A DNA stretch of 64,000 bases from Anaerolineales bacterium (GCA_030583885.1 CP129480.1:3226714-3290713); one strand, 5' to 3'. Positions 17,434-25,965 are shown, counted from the first letter of the stretch. Notes: generated by a model not told the origin, from the sequence alone. Translations and numbers: made by a program.

Positions 17434-17473
17434 GAACGAAGCCTCCGTCATGTGCAGCTCGGAGGCTTCGTTC
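17434..17473 (-). terminator. Strong hairpin after the lipoprotein gene
   Basis: Arms GAACGAAGCCTCCG (17434-17447) and CGGAGGCTTCGTTC (17460-17473) pair perfectly over 14 bp with a 12-nt loop. It begins 12 bp past the lipoprotein stop. The following T tract is weak (TCTCGAATACGTC on the minus strand), so it is a likely but not ideal intrinsic terminator. Confidence 0.6.
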
Positions 17474-17484
17474 AGCGGCTCAGG

Positions 17485-17910
17485 TTATTGCACGGCTTCG
17501 GGCAAAACGCCTTCGATCAGTCTGCCGTCGTTCTCGAAACTGAAATTGAATTTGATCCTGCCGTTCTCGAAGGTGCAGACCGCCGCCCAGCGGACGTAGC
17601 CCTGCGTCTTGCCAGGCTCGAGGGTCACGGACTCGATGGACACGAATTGACCGTATTGGGCGGTCACCTGACTGCGGTAATCCAGAAAGGCTTTCTCGGG
17701 GATGGCGTTCTTCATCGTGTCGGACCAATCTCGGCTCCAGGCGGGGTAGTCGCCGTCCGCAAGTCCCTGCATGGCGTTTTCCACGATGGCTGCGGCTTCT
17801 TCCTGACTCAGAACGGATGTCGCTTCGCCCTCTGGCGCTGAACCTCCGCACGCGGATGCCAGCACGGCGACGATCAATAAGACGAACAGGGTGGTGAATT
17901 TGGTTTTCAT
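17485..17910 (-). CDS. Small secreted lipoprotein
   Basis: The 141-residue protein has a signal peptide ending in the lipobox LASAC (Cys21), so it should be lipid-anchored on the outer face of the membrane. The mature part begins with a short Ser/Glu linker, then an alpha+beta domain: EEAAAIVENAMQGLADGDYPAWSRDWSDTMKNAI, VTAQYGQFVSIESVTLEPG, GYVRWAAVCTFENGRIKFNFSFENDGRLIEGVL. This resembles the NTF2-like/DUF3887-type fold seen in other bacterial lipoproteins. It stands alone between two hairpins, with its own upstream module. Confidence 0.75.
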   Translation of the reverse strand: MKTKFTTLFVLLIVAVLASACGGSAPEGEATSVLSQEEAAAIVENAMQGLADGDYPAWSRDWSDTMKNAIPEKAFLDYRSQVTAQYGQFVSIESVTLEPGKTQGYVRWAAVCTFENGRIKFNFSFENDGRLIEGVLPEAVQ

Positions 17911-17972
17911 GATTCATTCTCCTTTTGAATTTGAATTGCTGCCATGAGTGTACGGTTTTCCCTTCCTTTCCA

Positions 17973-18047
17973 CATCGGCGGAGTGACGTGAAACGGGTAA
18001 AACAAAAGACCGCCTTTCGAGCGGTCTTTTATGCGACAAATGACGTA
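17973..18047 (-). promoter_or_regulatory. Shared upstream module 2 (operator-like halves around a terminator)
   Basis: The 75-bp segment CATCGGCGGAGTGACGTGA...hairpin...ACAAATGACGTA recurs almost unchanged at 18776-18850. Read on the minus strand it ends the DUF2179 gene with a hairpin and leads into the lipoprotein gene about 62 bp later. ACGTCA half-sites flank the hairpin. Confidence 0.45.
18004..18030 (-). terminator. Intrinsic terminator after the DUF2179 gene
   Basis: Arms AAAAGACCGC (18004-18013) and GCGGTCTTTT (18021-18030) enclose a 7-nt loop. On the minus strand the stem is followed by GTTTT. It lies about 20 bp past the stop of the minus-strand membrane protein gene. T residues on both sides would allow it to work in both directions. 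Confidence 0.8.
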
Positions 18048-18050
18048 CAG

Positions 18051-18716
18051 TTACTTGCCAAGGCGGTAGCCGCCGAGCACTTGTTTGGTCTCGTCCACGG
18101 TGACGAAGGCGCTGGCGTCCACCTCCCGAATCCGATTCAGCAGTCCATCCAGATGCTTGCGCTCGGCAATCGTACCGACAATGCAGACGGGACCTGATTG
18201 ACCAAGAGCCTGAAACTGCGTAACGCCATACCCGAAGGCACGGATGGCATCCGCCACCTCGTCACTTCTGGTCATCGAAATCGTGTGGACTTCCACCGAG
18301 CCGAACGCCAGTCGGTTCTCGATCCACATGCCCAGCCAAGTGCCTGCGCTATAACCGAGCGCGTAGCCTGCAATATTCCACGGGTTGTCGAGATGACCCA
18401 TCACTTTGCCAATTGCTGTGATCCATACTGTGACCTCGATCAAGCCAAGGATTGTCGCCCACGTCCGCATGCCGCGCACCATCAGGACGGTTTTCAGAGT
18501 TCCAATGGGAACATCGGCAAGACGCAATCCGACGATAAAGAGCGCGCCACCGAGCGAACTCCACGGTATGAGGAACGCCAGTGAATTAATCGAATCGGAT
18601 ATGATCTCAGCAGTGAAGGCAATAAGGCTAATGGCAGCGACGGCGGCAATACCCACCCAGATGATTTTTCGTTTCCAGACATTTGAGTCGAATTTTTGGG
18701 AGATGGTGCGTAACAT
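18051..18716 (-). CDS. DUF2179/UPF0316-type membrane protein
   Basis: The 221-residue protein has an N-terminal basic stretch and three or four hydrophobic helices (about 12-35, 50-68, 80-105, 115-135). A cytosolic domain with VEVHTISMTRSDEVADAIRAFGYGVTQFQALGQSGPVCIVGTIAER follows, the pattern of DUF2179/DUF5698 proteins (UPF0316). These small domains resemble ACT/GlnB-like sensor folds. The ATG at 18716 follows AGGAG by 10 bases. A longer frame upstream of it is non-conserved in character and was not used. Role in the cell unknown. Confidence 0.75.
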   Translation of the reverse strand: MLRTISQKFDSNVWKRKIIWVGIAAVAAISLIAFTAEIISDSINSLAFLIPWSSLGGALFIVGLRLADVPIGTLKTVLMVRGMRTWATILGLIEVTVWITAIGKVMGHLDNPWNIAGYALGYSAGTWLGMWIENRLAFGSVEVHTISMTRSDEVADAIRAFGYGVTQFQALGQSGPVCIVGTIAERKHLDGLLNRIREVDASAFVTVDETKQVLGGYRLGK

Positions 18717-18775
18717 GAGTTGGCGCTCCTTTGAATTGGGGTTGCGCCAACAATACGATATTGATGAAGAAATCA

Positions 18776-18850
18776 CATCGGCGGAGTGACGTGAGACAGC
18801 TAAAACAAAAGACCGCCTTTTCGGCGGTCTTGGATAGGACAAATGACGTA
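18776..18850 (-). promoter_or_regulatory. Shared upstream module 3 with hairpin
   Basis: This is a near-copy of the segment at 17973-18047. Its hairpin has arms AAGACCGCC (18809-18817) and GGCGGTCTT (18823-18831). It lies about 60 bp upstream of the DUF2179 start and directly beyond a transposase remnant, so it may have been spread by that element. Confidence 0.45.
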
Positions 18851-18879
18851 TAGCCCATGCTCAGGACAAGTGAAGTTTG

Positions 18880-19105
18880 ATTAACTCGGAGACGACATTC
18901 GGAGAAACGCGCTTGTATTGACAGCCAATCCCTGATTACCTGCGTACTCCTGTAAATACGCTTTGTGGACACCATGATAAAGTCACAACAGGTGTTCCAT
19001 AAACCTCCAGTCACCTTCGTTGGAATTGACGCAGACTCCGCTGATTCCGTCTCCATCATTTGTGTGCCCGCTGACATTGTCCATCCTGAACCCGTCACCG
19101 GTGTG
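18880..19105 (-). pseudogene. IS1595-like transposase remnant (C-terminal)
   Basis: On the minus strand one frame reads VCVNSNEGDWRFMEHLL, stop, then LYHGVHKAYLQEY. This matches the H-x-N-x-x-E-G-F-W...YHxVSKKHLQRYLDEF region of ISXO2/IS1595 transposases, which holds the catalytic Glu. An internal stop and the lack of the rest of the gene show it is decayed. No inverted repeats were recognised around it. The identification rests on this short segment and is moderate. Confidence 0.45.
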
Positions 19106-19150
19106 ACTTGAATTTCAATCAAACTTTCCGCTTATTTTGAAAAAGTTCGC

Positions 19151-20338
19151 CTATTCCATTTGATCGATCAGATTGTGAATCGCTTCGGTCCAATTGACGG
19201 GATATGAGTTTGGATCGTCGCCCAGGCGAACCACCACCACGTTCCTGCGCGGCGCAACATAGACAACCTGCCAGTATCTGCCCAGTGCCATGAAATCATA
19301 TGTACCGTCCTCATTCTGGAATCCCCACCAGTGATACTTGTAATACAGGGACAAACCCGAAAGGGATGGAACCTTCCAGGCATCTTCAGGGGTTGTCGAC
19401 TCACTCACCCACTCCTCAGGCAGGATTTGACTACCGTTCCAAGTTCCAGTATGGAGGAAGACCAGTCCAAAGCGGGCATAGTCAACAGCGCGGGCGTTGA
19501 TGCCGCTCTCCATCTTCTCGAAGCCGGAGGCCTCACTGTCCAAACTCCATGAGGCGGAATATTCCGCTCCCATCGGCTTCCAGAATTTCTCCTGCAAATA
19601 CTCCGACACGTTCACACCCGTGACTCGTTCAATTATCAAACCCTCCAGCAGTGGATGATAATTGTTATAGAGCCATTCATCGCCAATCGGCGCGCCAGAG
19701 GCTCGGACACGCAAAGCAGTGCGGCGCAGATCAGGCGAATAGTAAGTCAACGCGTCATCGCCGAACGGAGTGGGATGTTCCGCGTATCGAATGCCAGTGC
19801 TCATCAACAACAGGTCGCGGATGGTGAGCGTATCGAGTCCACGTCCCGCAATTTCGGGGACATACTTAATCACTGGGTCATCCGCAGATTCGATCAAACC
19901 GTCCGCGATAGCCGCGCCGATCAAGGCTGAGTTAAATGACTTGGCTGATGAAAAGGAGGTGTTGATCGTGTCGCGTGTCGCGCCATTGAAATAGCCCTCA
20001 TAGATGATCTTGTCGTCCCGAATCACGATGAAGGCTTTGGTATCGGTGCGGCTGAACACCTCTTCCCAACTTGCCGTGCGGGCTTCACCGCTGGGAAGGG
20101 TCCATGTAAGCGTTTCGGGAATTCCCCCATTGCCTTTTTCCAGCACAGAGACATTCCCGCCATTTTGGATCGGGCGCTCAGGAAAAATGGCGCGGTCGTT
20201 AATATCAGACTGCCCATACATTAACAGCCGCCGCGCATATTCAGGCGAGTCGTACAGGCTTGCAGAAATAAATACCGCCAGAACAAGGATGAGGATGGAG
20301 GAAAAGAGTATTCCTACTATCTTCTTCAATCTGGACAT
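19151..20338 (-). CDS. Class C beta-lactamase-like serine hydrolase, membrane-anchored
   Basis: The 395-residue protein starts with a hydrophobic segment (about 7-28) that serves as a signal/anchor. The domain carries SxxK as SFSSAKSF (Ser130, Lys133) and a YxN motif in WLYNNYHP. ARFGLVFLHTGTWNGSQILPEEWV follows, a stretch typical of beta-lactamase class C / esterase EstB / D-aminopeptidase relatives. These enzymes act on peptides, esters or cell-wall stems outside the membrane, and antibiotic hydrolysis should not be assumed. The ATG at 20338 is preferred over one four codons upstream. It follows an alpha/beta hydrolase on the same strand, 40 bp away. Confidence 0.8.
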   Translation of the reverse strand: MSRLKKIVGILFSSILILVLAVFISASLYDSPEYARRLLMYGQSDINDRAIFPERPIQNGGNVSVLEKGNGGIPETLTWTLPSGEARTASWEEVFSRTDTKAFIVIRDDKIIYEGYFNGATRDTINTSFSSAKSFNSALIGAAIADGLIESADDPVIKYVPEIAGRGLDTLTIRDLLLMSTGIRYAEHPTPFGDDALTYYSPDLRRTALRVRASGAPIGDEWLYNNYHPLLEGLIIERVTGVNVSEYLQEKFWKPMGAEYSASWSLDSEASGFEKMESGINARAVDYARFGLVFLHTGTWNGSQILPEEWVSESTTPEDAWKVPSLSGLSLYYKYHWWGFQNEDGTYDFMALGRYWQVVYVAPRRNVVVVRLGDDPNSYPVNWTEAIHNLIDQME

Positions 20339-20378
20339 GAAAACCTCCATAACTTATAAAGGTTGCAGCAATTCAGAT

Positions 20379-21260
20379 TCAACCTATCAGAGCGCGGATG
20401 ATCTCCTCCGCGTGCTTCTTGAATAGCGAGAGATGTCCCTCTGCTGGATAAAACTTCGCTTCGCACTTCGGGAGGGCTGATGCAGCAAAACGCGCCATCT
20501 CCACAGGTATATTTTGATCCGCCTCCCCGTGCCAGAGCAGGATCGGCATCTGAATCTCCTGAAAGCGGAATCCATAATCCGTGACTGACAGCAATGATTC
20601 GCGGAACGCGCCGCGCGTTCCCTGCCGCGTGGCTTCGCGCACCATGCGGATAAATCCTTGCTGGAATTCAGGATCTGAGTCGACGATTTGGCGGTCGGAA
20701 GCAGGGAGCACGGATGCGGCTCCCGCGATGAACTGTTTGGGCGCGAGGCGCGGCATTAATCCCATCATCATCCCCAGAAACAGGCGCGAGGCGAAGGGAG
20801 ATTCGCGCGGCATGGTTAAGAATTTTCGCGTCCCTTCGTTGATGTTCTTCATCAATTCTGGTTCGGTGAACATCGCCGCGCCGCTCACAATACCAACCTT
20901 AGTTATTCGCTCTGGAATAGAAAATGCGCAAGCCAATCCATATGGTCCGCCAAGTGAATAGGCAAGCACGGAAAAACGTTCGATGTTCAAATAATCCGCC
21001 AACGCGAGCATATCTTTGGAGAAATCCAGAATTCGGCGGGTCGGCTGAAAATCGGAGAGTCCCAACCCTGGGCGATCTACCGCGATCAAACGCACATTGA
21101 GCGACTTTAACAACTCATCGCTTACATACAACGTGGATTCAACGCGCGAACTCGGCGAACCGTGAAAATAGAAAAGCGGCTTCCCGTCTGCTGGACCGCG
21201 CTCGTCATAACCAAGTTTGCGCCCATCGGGTAGTTGAAGTTGCTGATTCAGTTTTGTCAT
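20379..21260 (-). CDS. Alpha/beta hydrolase
   Basis: The 293-residue protein has the oxyanion segment FYFHGSPSSR, AVDRPGLGLSD, and a nucleophile elbow AYSLGG with Ser102. The acid/histidine end is PILLWHGEADQNIP and AEGHLSLF. The elbow begins with Ala instead of the usual Gly. It is cytosolic by appearance. It sits 21 bp from the NarL-type response regulator, all on the minus strand, so it may be co-transcribed with the two-component genes. Substrate unknown. Confidence 0.8.
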   Translation of the reverse strand: MTKLNQQLQLPDGRKLGYDERGPADGKPLFYFHGSPSSRVESTLYVSDELLKSLNVRLIAVDRPGLGLSDFQPTRRILDFSKDMLALADYLNIERFSVLAYSLGGPYGLACAFSIPERITKVGIVSGAAMFTEPELMKNINEGTRKFLTMPRESPFASRLFLGMMMGLMPRLAPKQFIAGAASVLPASDRQIVDSDPEFQQGFIRMVREATRQGTRGAFRESLLSVTDYGFRFQEIQMPILLWHGEADQNIPVEMARFAASALPKCEAKFYPAEGHLSLFKKHAEEIIRALIG

Positions 21261-21281
21261 ATTCCTCCGAGTGTTATTGAG

Positions 21282-21929
21282 TTACAGCGAAGCCAATCCC
21301 TCTTTCAACGCGTACAACGCGGCTTGGGTGCGGTTTGCCAATTGCAGTTTTGCCAGAATGTTGCTGACGTGCGTTCGCACCGTCCGCTCGCTGACGACCA
21401 GTTGCTCTGCAATCTGGTCGTTGGTCAGTCCCTGCGCGACGAGTTGCAGGATCTCATTTTCACGTTCCGTGAGCGGATCTTTGGTGGGCGGCAGTTTGGG
21501 TGGCTGGTTGATCTCGCGCATCACTTTGGATGCGATGGTCGGGGAGAGAAAGCCTTCACCGTTTCCAACCGTGTGGATGGCGTGCAGTAAATCCTGCGGG
21601 GATGAATCCTTGAGCAAATATCCCAGCGCGCCAGAGCGGATGGCGGAAAATACCTTCTCATCGTCCGAGAACGAGGTCAACACGATGATGCGCGCCTCCT
21701 GCCAATCCTTCTTGATCTCGGCGATGGCTTCCACGCCGTCCATGCGCGGCATCATCAGGTCGAGCAGGATCACGTCGGGTTTGAGGGCGCGGGCTTTGTC
21801 CACAGCCTGGACCCCGTCCGTCGCTTCGGCGAGCAGTTCCAGGTCAGGTTCTGTGGCGAGCAGGGCGCGCAGGCCCTCGCGCACGATGGCATGATCGTCT
21901 GCGATCAGGATGCGAATCTTGTCCGTCAT
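21282..21929 (-). CDS. NarL/LuxR-family response regulator
   Basis: The 215-residue protein has a receiver domain (1-120: DD11-12, phospho-acceptor Asp57 in VILLDLMMP, the Thr/Ser at VLTSFS, Lys in YLLKDSS). A LuxR helix-turn-helix follows (about 148-210: LTERENEILQLVAQGLTNDQIAEQLVVSERTVRTHVSNIL). All functional residues are present. Its gene follows the histidine kinase by 15 bp, giving a classical NarXL-like pair. Targets are not known. The adjacent hydrolase genes are natural candidates. Confidence 0.9.
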   Translation of the reverse strand: MTDKIRILIADDHAIVREGLRALLATEPDLELLAEATDGVQAVDKARALKPDVILLDLMMPRMDGVEAIAEIKKDWQEARIIVLTSFSDDEKVFSAIRSGALGYLLKDSSPQDLLHAIHTVGNGEGFLSPTIASKVMREINQPPKLPPTKDPLTERENEILQLVAQGLTNDQIAEQLVVSERTVRTHVSNILAKLQLANRTQAALYALKEGLASL

Positions 21930-21944
21930 GTCTCTCCTCCAAAA

Positions 21945-23006
21945 CTAAGGGAACGGGACGCGCACCAGCACGCGCGTTCCCTGTCCCGTTTCCGAAACGA
22001 CCTTCATTGCGCCGCCCAGTTTTTCGGCGCGCTCCTTCATGCTGTTCAACCCGATGCCGCCGCCGTCCTTTGCCGCGTTCAGGTCGAAGCCGCGCCCATT
22101 GTCGCTGACTTCGATTGCCACTTCTTCTGTGCCATCCACACACATCACAACCTTAACCGAAGTTGCGTTGGCATGTTTCAGCGAATTCGTCAGCGCCTCG
22201 CTCACGATGTAAAACAAACCCTGCTCCAGGGGCTCGGGCAATTTCCCCTCAAGGTTGGTCTGAAAGTGGACATCAATGCCTGAACGTTTTTCGACGGCAT
22301 CAAGGCGATTCTGGATGGCTTTCGCCAGACCCTGTTCCTCGAGAACCGACGTGCGCATCTCGTAAACGAGGAGCCGCATCTCCTTCAAGGACTGCTGGGC
22401 AGTTTCTCCCAGGCGGCTCGCATACGCCTGAACCTGATCCAGATCTCCCGCGTTCGCCATGCGGCGGACTGCCTCCGCCAAAAGTGTCATGCTGTATAAC
22501 GTCTGCGCGACGGTATCGTGCAGGTCGCGCGCCAGCCGCTGACGTTCCTCGATGGCAGACTTGATCTCCGCCTCTGCCAGATTGATTCTGCTGGTTATAT
22601 CCACCATTGCACCGATCATACGAAGCGGATTGCGATCCTTATCATAAATAAAATAACCACGGTCAATGACGTGCGCGTTTGTCCCGTCTACGCGGCGAAA
22701 TTTGTATTCCTCTGTCCAGTAATCCACTTTTTTTTCGAGCGCTTTTCGGACACTCTCGACCACCCGTTCCTTATCATCGGGGAAGATACGTTCCTGCCAC
22801 CAGTGATGAGTCTGCACAGTATCCCCTGCATAACCGAACAACGTCCGCATGCCGTGGTTCCAGCGCGTTTCACCTCCCACGATATCCCAATCGTAGATGG
22901 CATCGGCAGAGACTTTGGCGACAAGCTGAAGTTTTTCTTCGTCGGTGAGGGATGGCTTTGGGGTGATTTCAGGCTCTATCGCAGGTAGGTGCGTTTCGGC
23001 TGACAT
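21945..23006 (-). CDS. PAS-containing NarX-type histidine kinase
   Basis: The 353-residue cytosolic kinase has a PAS_3-like sensor (about 25-145, with WNHGMRTLFGY and the PAC-like MIGAMVDITSR). The HisKA_3 dimerisation helix carries phospho-acceptor His163 (RQRLARDLHDTVAQTLYSM). An HATPase_c domain follows, with NSLKHANAT (N box), DNGRGFD (G1) and GGGIGLNSMKERAE (G2). There is no transmembrane segment, so it should sense an internal cue. It is upstream of and probably co-transcribed with the response regulator. Confidence 0.9.
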   Translation of the reverse strand: MSAETHLPAIEPEITPKPSLTDEEKLQLVAKVSADAIYDWDIVGGETRWNHGMRTLFGYAGDTVQTHHWWQERIFPDDKERVVESVRKALEKKVDYWTEEYKFRRVDGTNAHVIDRGYFIYDKDRNPLRMIGAMVDITSRINLAEAEIKSAIEERQRLARDLHDTVAQTLYSMTLLAEAVRRMANAGDLDQVQAYASRLGETAQQSLKEMRLLVYEMRTSVLEEQGLAKAIQNRLDAVEKRSGIDVHFQTNLEGKLPEPLEQGLFYIVSEALTNSLKHANATSVKVVMCVDGTEEVAIEVSDNGRGFDLNAAKDGGGIGLNSMKERAEKLGGAMKVVSETGQGTRVLVRVPFP

Positions 23007-23064
23007 TTCAGGGCATTATAATCGGAATTAGATAGGGAAAAATTTAATGGTTTGTTTGAGGGTG

Positions 23065-23196
23065 TCTAATATCCAAGATATTCGATGTCATCGCGAGCCC
23101 GCTAGGGCGAAGCAATCTCCTCATAACCTGGGGAGATTGCTTCGCCGGACTCTGTCTTCCTCGCAACGACATGAAATCGTGATTTCGATATTAGAT
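23065..23196. repeat. MITE/REP-like palindromic repeat
   Basis: The outer ends TCTAATATC and GATATTAGA are inverted. Inside lie GTCATCGCGAG / CTCGCAACGACATG and GCGAAGCAATCTCC / GGAGATTGCTTCGC, also inverted. The same GCAATCTC and ATTGCGAG words recur at 45279-45372 and 47649-47733. It is non-coding and probably a mobile palindromic repeat. Confidence 0.7.
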
Positions 23197-23305
23197 ACTA
23201 CCTTTGGTGTTTTACAATCTGCAACGCTCGTATTGACCTAAAATATTTGTATCCAAAGATTCAAGTTTGATGGTCTGCTGACCATAATTAAATCCAATTT
23301 TCCAC

Positions 23306-23445
23306 TCACAACCGTAATCGGATCTGTCCGGCGGGGTACAAATCTGGTATATGGGTATAGATTCAGGCCACAAAATTTTGTACCCGCCAAATAGAGAACA
23401 AAAAGCCAAAAACGAATGAACACCCCTACGTATAGGGGTGTTTTC
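23306..23445 (+). ncRNA. Conserved intergenic element copy B: core block plus terminator-like hairpin
   Basis: The block TCACAACCGTAATCGGATCT and GGCGGGGTACAAATCTGG lead into TATGGGTATAGATTC. The 10-bp-arm hairpin AACACCCCTA / TAGGGGTGTT (23419-23428 and 23433-23442) and TTTT follow. Unlike copy A, this copy keeps the 5' half (ACAACCG...) shared with copies D and E. The segment from 23353 is identical to copy A. It lies between the REP element and a truncated MalT-like gene on the other strand. Confidence 0.45.
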
Positions 23446-24027
23446 GTTCATCAATACGATAACTTGAAATTCACCCAATATAACGCGCAATAACTTCGCC
23501 CATTGTTTTTTCCTCCATTATCTTCTCAAGATCGACGCCACCCAGTCTTCGGTGCGCCCTTCCAGCGTGCGGATGTCTTCGGCGCTCAGTGAGAGTCCCA
23601 TCGTTTGGTTCAGAAATTGCGCGGCTTTTTCTTCGGTGAAGCGCAAGTCATCGGCGCGGATCTCGGTCAACTGTCCGCGCACGCGCCATCGTCCCAGCGG
23701 GAGCAGCGGGTCGGCGCGGCTGATGAAGACGAGATGGATGTTGTTGGGAAGATGGTCGATCAGGTAGGCAAGCACGTCGTGAATGGGCTGCTGCGTGATA
23801 TGGTGATAATCGTCCAAGATCAGGACGACGCTTTTGCTGACAAATTCTGAGAGGTCGTTGATGAGTGCGGCGGTCAGTTCGCGTGGGTTGGAGGGACCAG
23901 CCGCCAGCAGGGGATCAAGCGCTGGGACAGGATCAGGCTCAAGCGGGCGCAATGAGGCAGCAATATAAGTAAAAAAGCGACCCGGCTCATTGTCGTCTTC
24001 ATCCAATGAGTACCAAGCCACTTTTAT
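23353..24027. repeat. 675-bp identical direct repeat, copy 2
   Basis: It is identical to 13304-13978. The left limit lies inside the conserved intergenic block and the right limit inside the MalT-like coding region, just after the codons for VAWYSLDEDD on the minus strand. The precise identity against diverged flanks of equal length points to recent gene conversion or a duplicative event. Confidence 0.85.
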
Positions 24028-24210
24028 ATTTTTATTCGCCGCAAGCGATTCGGAAAGCAGGGTTGTTTTTCCAAACCCGGGTGGGGCGGAGATGACCGTC
24101 ACTCTGCCGTTCGCGCCTGCCTGTATCCGTGCGACCAATCTATGACGAATGACCAACCCATCTGTTGGGAGCGGCGGGTACAGTTTGGTGGATAGGAGCG
24201 GAAACGACAT
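23518..24210 (-). pseudogene. Truncated MalT/LuxR-type ATP-binding regulator head (copy 2)
   Basis: The product is 230 residues, exactly the length of the copy at 13469-14161. The first 61 residues are a diverged paralogue (MSFPLLSTKLYPP, Walker A APPGFGKTTLLS). From KVAWYSLDEDD to the stop at ILRR the protein is identical. ATG 24210 is chosen because TKLYPP is the usual family opening, and the 50 codons ahead of it look non-native. All the downstream TPR and LuxR DNA-binding part is missing. It lies 24 kb into the window near a diverged piece of the intergenic element (24279-24325). Confidence 0.7.
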
Positions 24211-24278
24211 GTAGATAATTATAAAACGGAAAGCTTTCAGGTATGGGCAATATAAGAATACCTTTGGAAAACTTCGAT

Positions 24279-24325
24279 ATTCATAATCGCAATCGAACCT
24301 GCCTTGCGGATACAAATCTGCTGGT
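24279..24325 (+). repeat. Diverged partial copy F of the intergenic block
   Basis: TTCATAATCGCAATCGAACC and GCGGATACAAATCTG align to the 5' half of the blocks at 23306 and 54903. The GGGTATA part and a terminator-like hairpin are not present. It is read as a degraded copy. Confidence 0.4.
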
Positions 24326-24451
24326 GCAGCGCACCGTGATGATGCACCATCTCCCATCATCTCCCATCTTAACCGTGTTCAGTGGAACGGCAAAGCGGAA
24401 GAGAAGCCCGAGATTATCCATGCGCCATATAATTTCCACGATGACCACTAC

Positions 24452-25825
24452 TCACGGCGCCACTTGCACGGTAGCGATAATCTGGTGGAAAAGATTTTCC
24501 ATAATCGCACCAGGTTGATTCGACTGGGTTGTATCTACGTATCCACCAATCAGGTAAATGCACCCGTCCAATGACAGGTAATATCGAATCTCCTTCGTCC
24601 CGCCAGGGAACTCCCACGGATGGATATTCTCATAGGTTTGAGCAATGTGACCGCTGATTTGTGTATCCAGTTTACGCTCAAAGGTAAACCCTGTTTCCAT
24701 GCCAGGTGCCTGGTGTACCGATTTGCTCTCGTCAGGCTGCATATTTACCATGATTGATGTTGCCGCTGGGTCATAATTGTAGACATCATGGTTATAGACA
24801 CCATCCTCGACCATTTTTTGGATTTCAGGGGTAACCACGGACATGTAGATGAAATTTGGGATGCCGGCATCTGAATCTGGCAGGTTGAAACGAAGTATCT
24901 GACTATACGGGGTTTGCTCAGTGGCTTGCATTTCTGGTGGGTAGCTGATTGCATATCCGCACTGCTGGTTGGCACTGTTGTAGGTCATCCAAGTAGCTGG
25001 GATCGGCGATTGGCTGGTCTCAGTCGATGCCGCGCGGTGATCGAAACTTGCCGTGACGCCATTGACGTTCACTTCATAGGGTCCCTCGGGAGCGAATGCG
25101 ATATTCAGCGGGACTTCGACACGCATCGGAAGCGTATCGGGATTGCAGTCGGTCTCTGCAGGGACATACGCCACAAGCCGCACGAAGAAAGTTGTTTCAT
25201 CACGATGCACACGCACCTTGCCCAGTTGGGCACAGGCATTCGGCAGGTTCGCCGAAACGATGGCATGGATGGGAAGCGGTGAGCCACGACCAATGTCAAC
25301 GTTGACCGCATCTACTTGTATGTCAGTTTTATCGAAGGGCATATCCACTGCCCGCAGGGAAGAGGTTGAATTGGCAGTATCCAGCTTGAAGTCGGCGCGA
25401 GAACCGTTCACGGTCACAGAATAGGAACCGGCGGGTAAGTCCACCACATTGAGCGGGATTCCCATCTTGAAATACATCGGATCTTTTATACATCCGTCCA
25501 CTGCGGGTCCACCAACATCGGGCGTGGCAGACAGTGTGATGATGAAGTTCGAGCCGTCCTGTTTGATCTCGGTATGTTCGACCTGCGAACAGGGATCGGG
25601 CATCCAGCCGCTGACGATCACATGCACGGGGATGGGCGAGCCGACTCCGACCTCCACCTCAACCTGATCCACCGCAATGGTCTGGTAGCCAACTGATGGC
25701 GAGTCGTACGATTCGACGGGCGTGGGTTGTTGCCCAGATTCGCTTACGATGGTGGTCAGCGGCGAGCAGGCGTTGAGCAGCAGGAATAGGCTCAACAATA
25801 GGAACGATAGGGGGGTTGTTTTCAT
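24452..25825 (-). CDS. Secreted lipoprotein with two repeated beta domains
   Basis: The 457-residue protein has a lipoprotein signal peptide with lipobox LLNAC (Cys20). The mature part contains two similar segments, about 48-150 and 165-265. Each has a pattern VxVGxGSPIPVHxIVSG....C.Q......Q...F.I.L.A...........C......M...IPLNVxxLPxGxYxVxVNGxxAxF. A different C-terminal domain (about 275-457) starts WMTYNSANQQCGYAISYPPEM. The repeats resemble secreted Ig-like or protease-inhibitor-like beta domains, but I do not assign a function. It lies 140 bp downstream of an ECF sigma gene on the same strand and may be its target. Confidence 0.75.
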   Translation of the reverse strand: MKTTPLSFLLLSLFLLLNACSPLTTIVSESGQQPTPVESYDSPSVGYQTIAVDQVEVEVGVGSPIPVHVIVSGWMPDPCSQVEHTEIKQDGSNFIITLSATPDVGGPAVDGCIKDPMYFKMGIPLNVVDLPAGSYSVTVNGSRADFKLDTANSTSSLRAVDMPFDKTDIQVDAVNVDIGRGSPLPIHAIVSANLPNACAQLGKVRVHRDETTFFVRLVAYVPAETDCNPDTLPMRVEVPLNIAFAPEGPYEVNVNGVTASFDHRAASTETSQSPIPATWMTYNSANQQCGYAISYPPEMQATEQTPYSQILRFNLPDSDAGIPNFIYMSVVTPEIQKMVEDGVYNHDVYNYDPAATSIMVNMQPDESKSVHQAPGMETGFTFERKLDTQISGHIAQTYENIHPWEFPGGTKEIRYYLSLDGCIYLIGGYVDTTQSNQPGAIMENLFHQIIATVQVAP

Positions 25826-25965
25826 TTTTTCTCCTTACAAATAAATGGTTTTAGAAAAAGGATGGTCAACCATTTGAACGGACAGATAACGATGTGACAT
25901 ATGAAAATGTTCCCGAATGTGACTTAAAAGGTTGTATCAAAATCGTACAAGATGAACCGCCTGTT

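Noticed and set aside
18717..19122. Upstream extension of the DUF2179 frame and the overlapping 164-codon frame
   Set aside because: The extension lacks conserved character and a good ATG with AGGAG exists at 18716. The other frame overlaps a transposase relic.
19151..20338. Antibiotic-resistance beta-lactamase
   Set aside because: The SxxK and YxN fold is shared by many esterases and peptidases. No feature here points specifically to beta-lactam hydrolysis.
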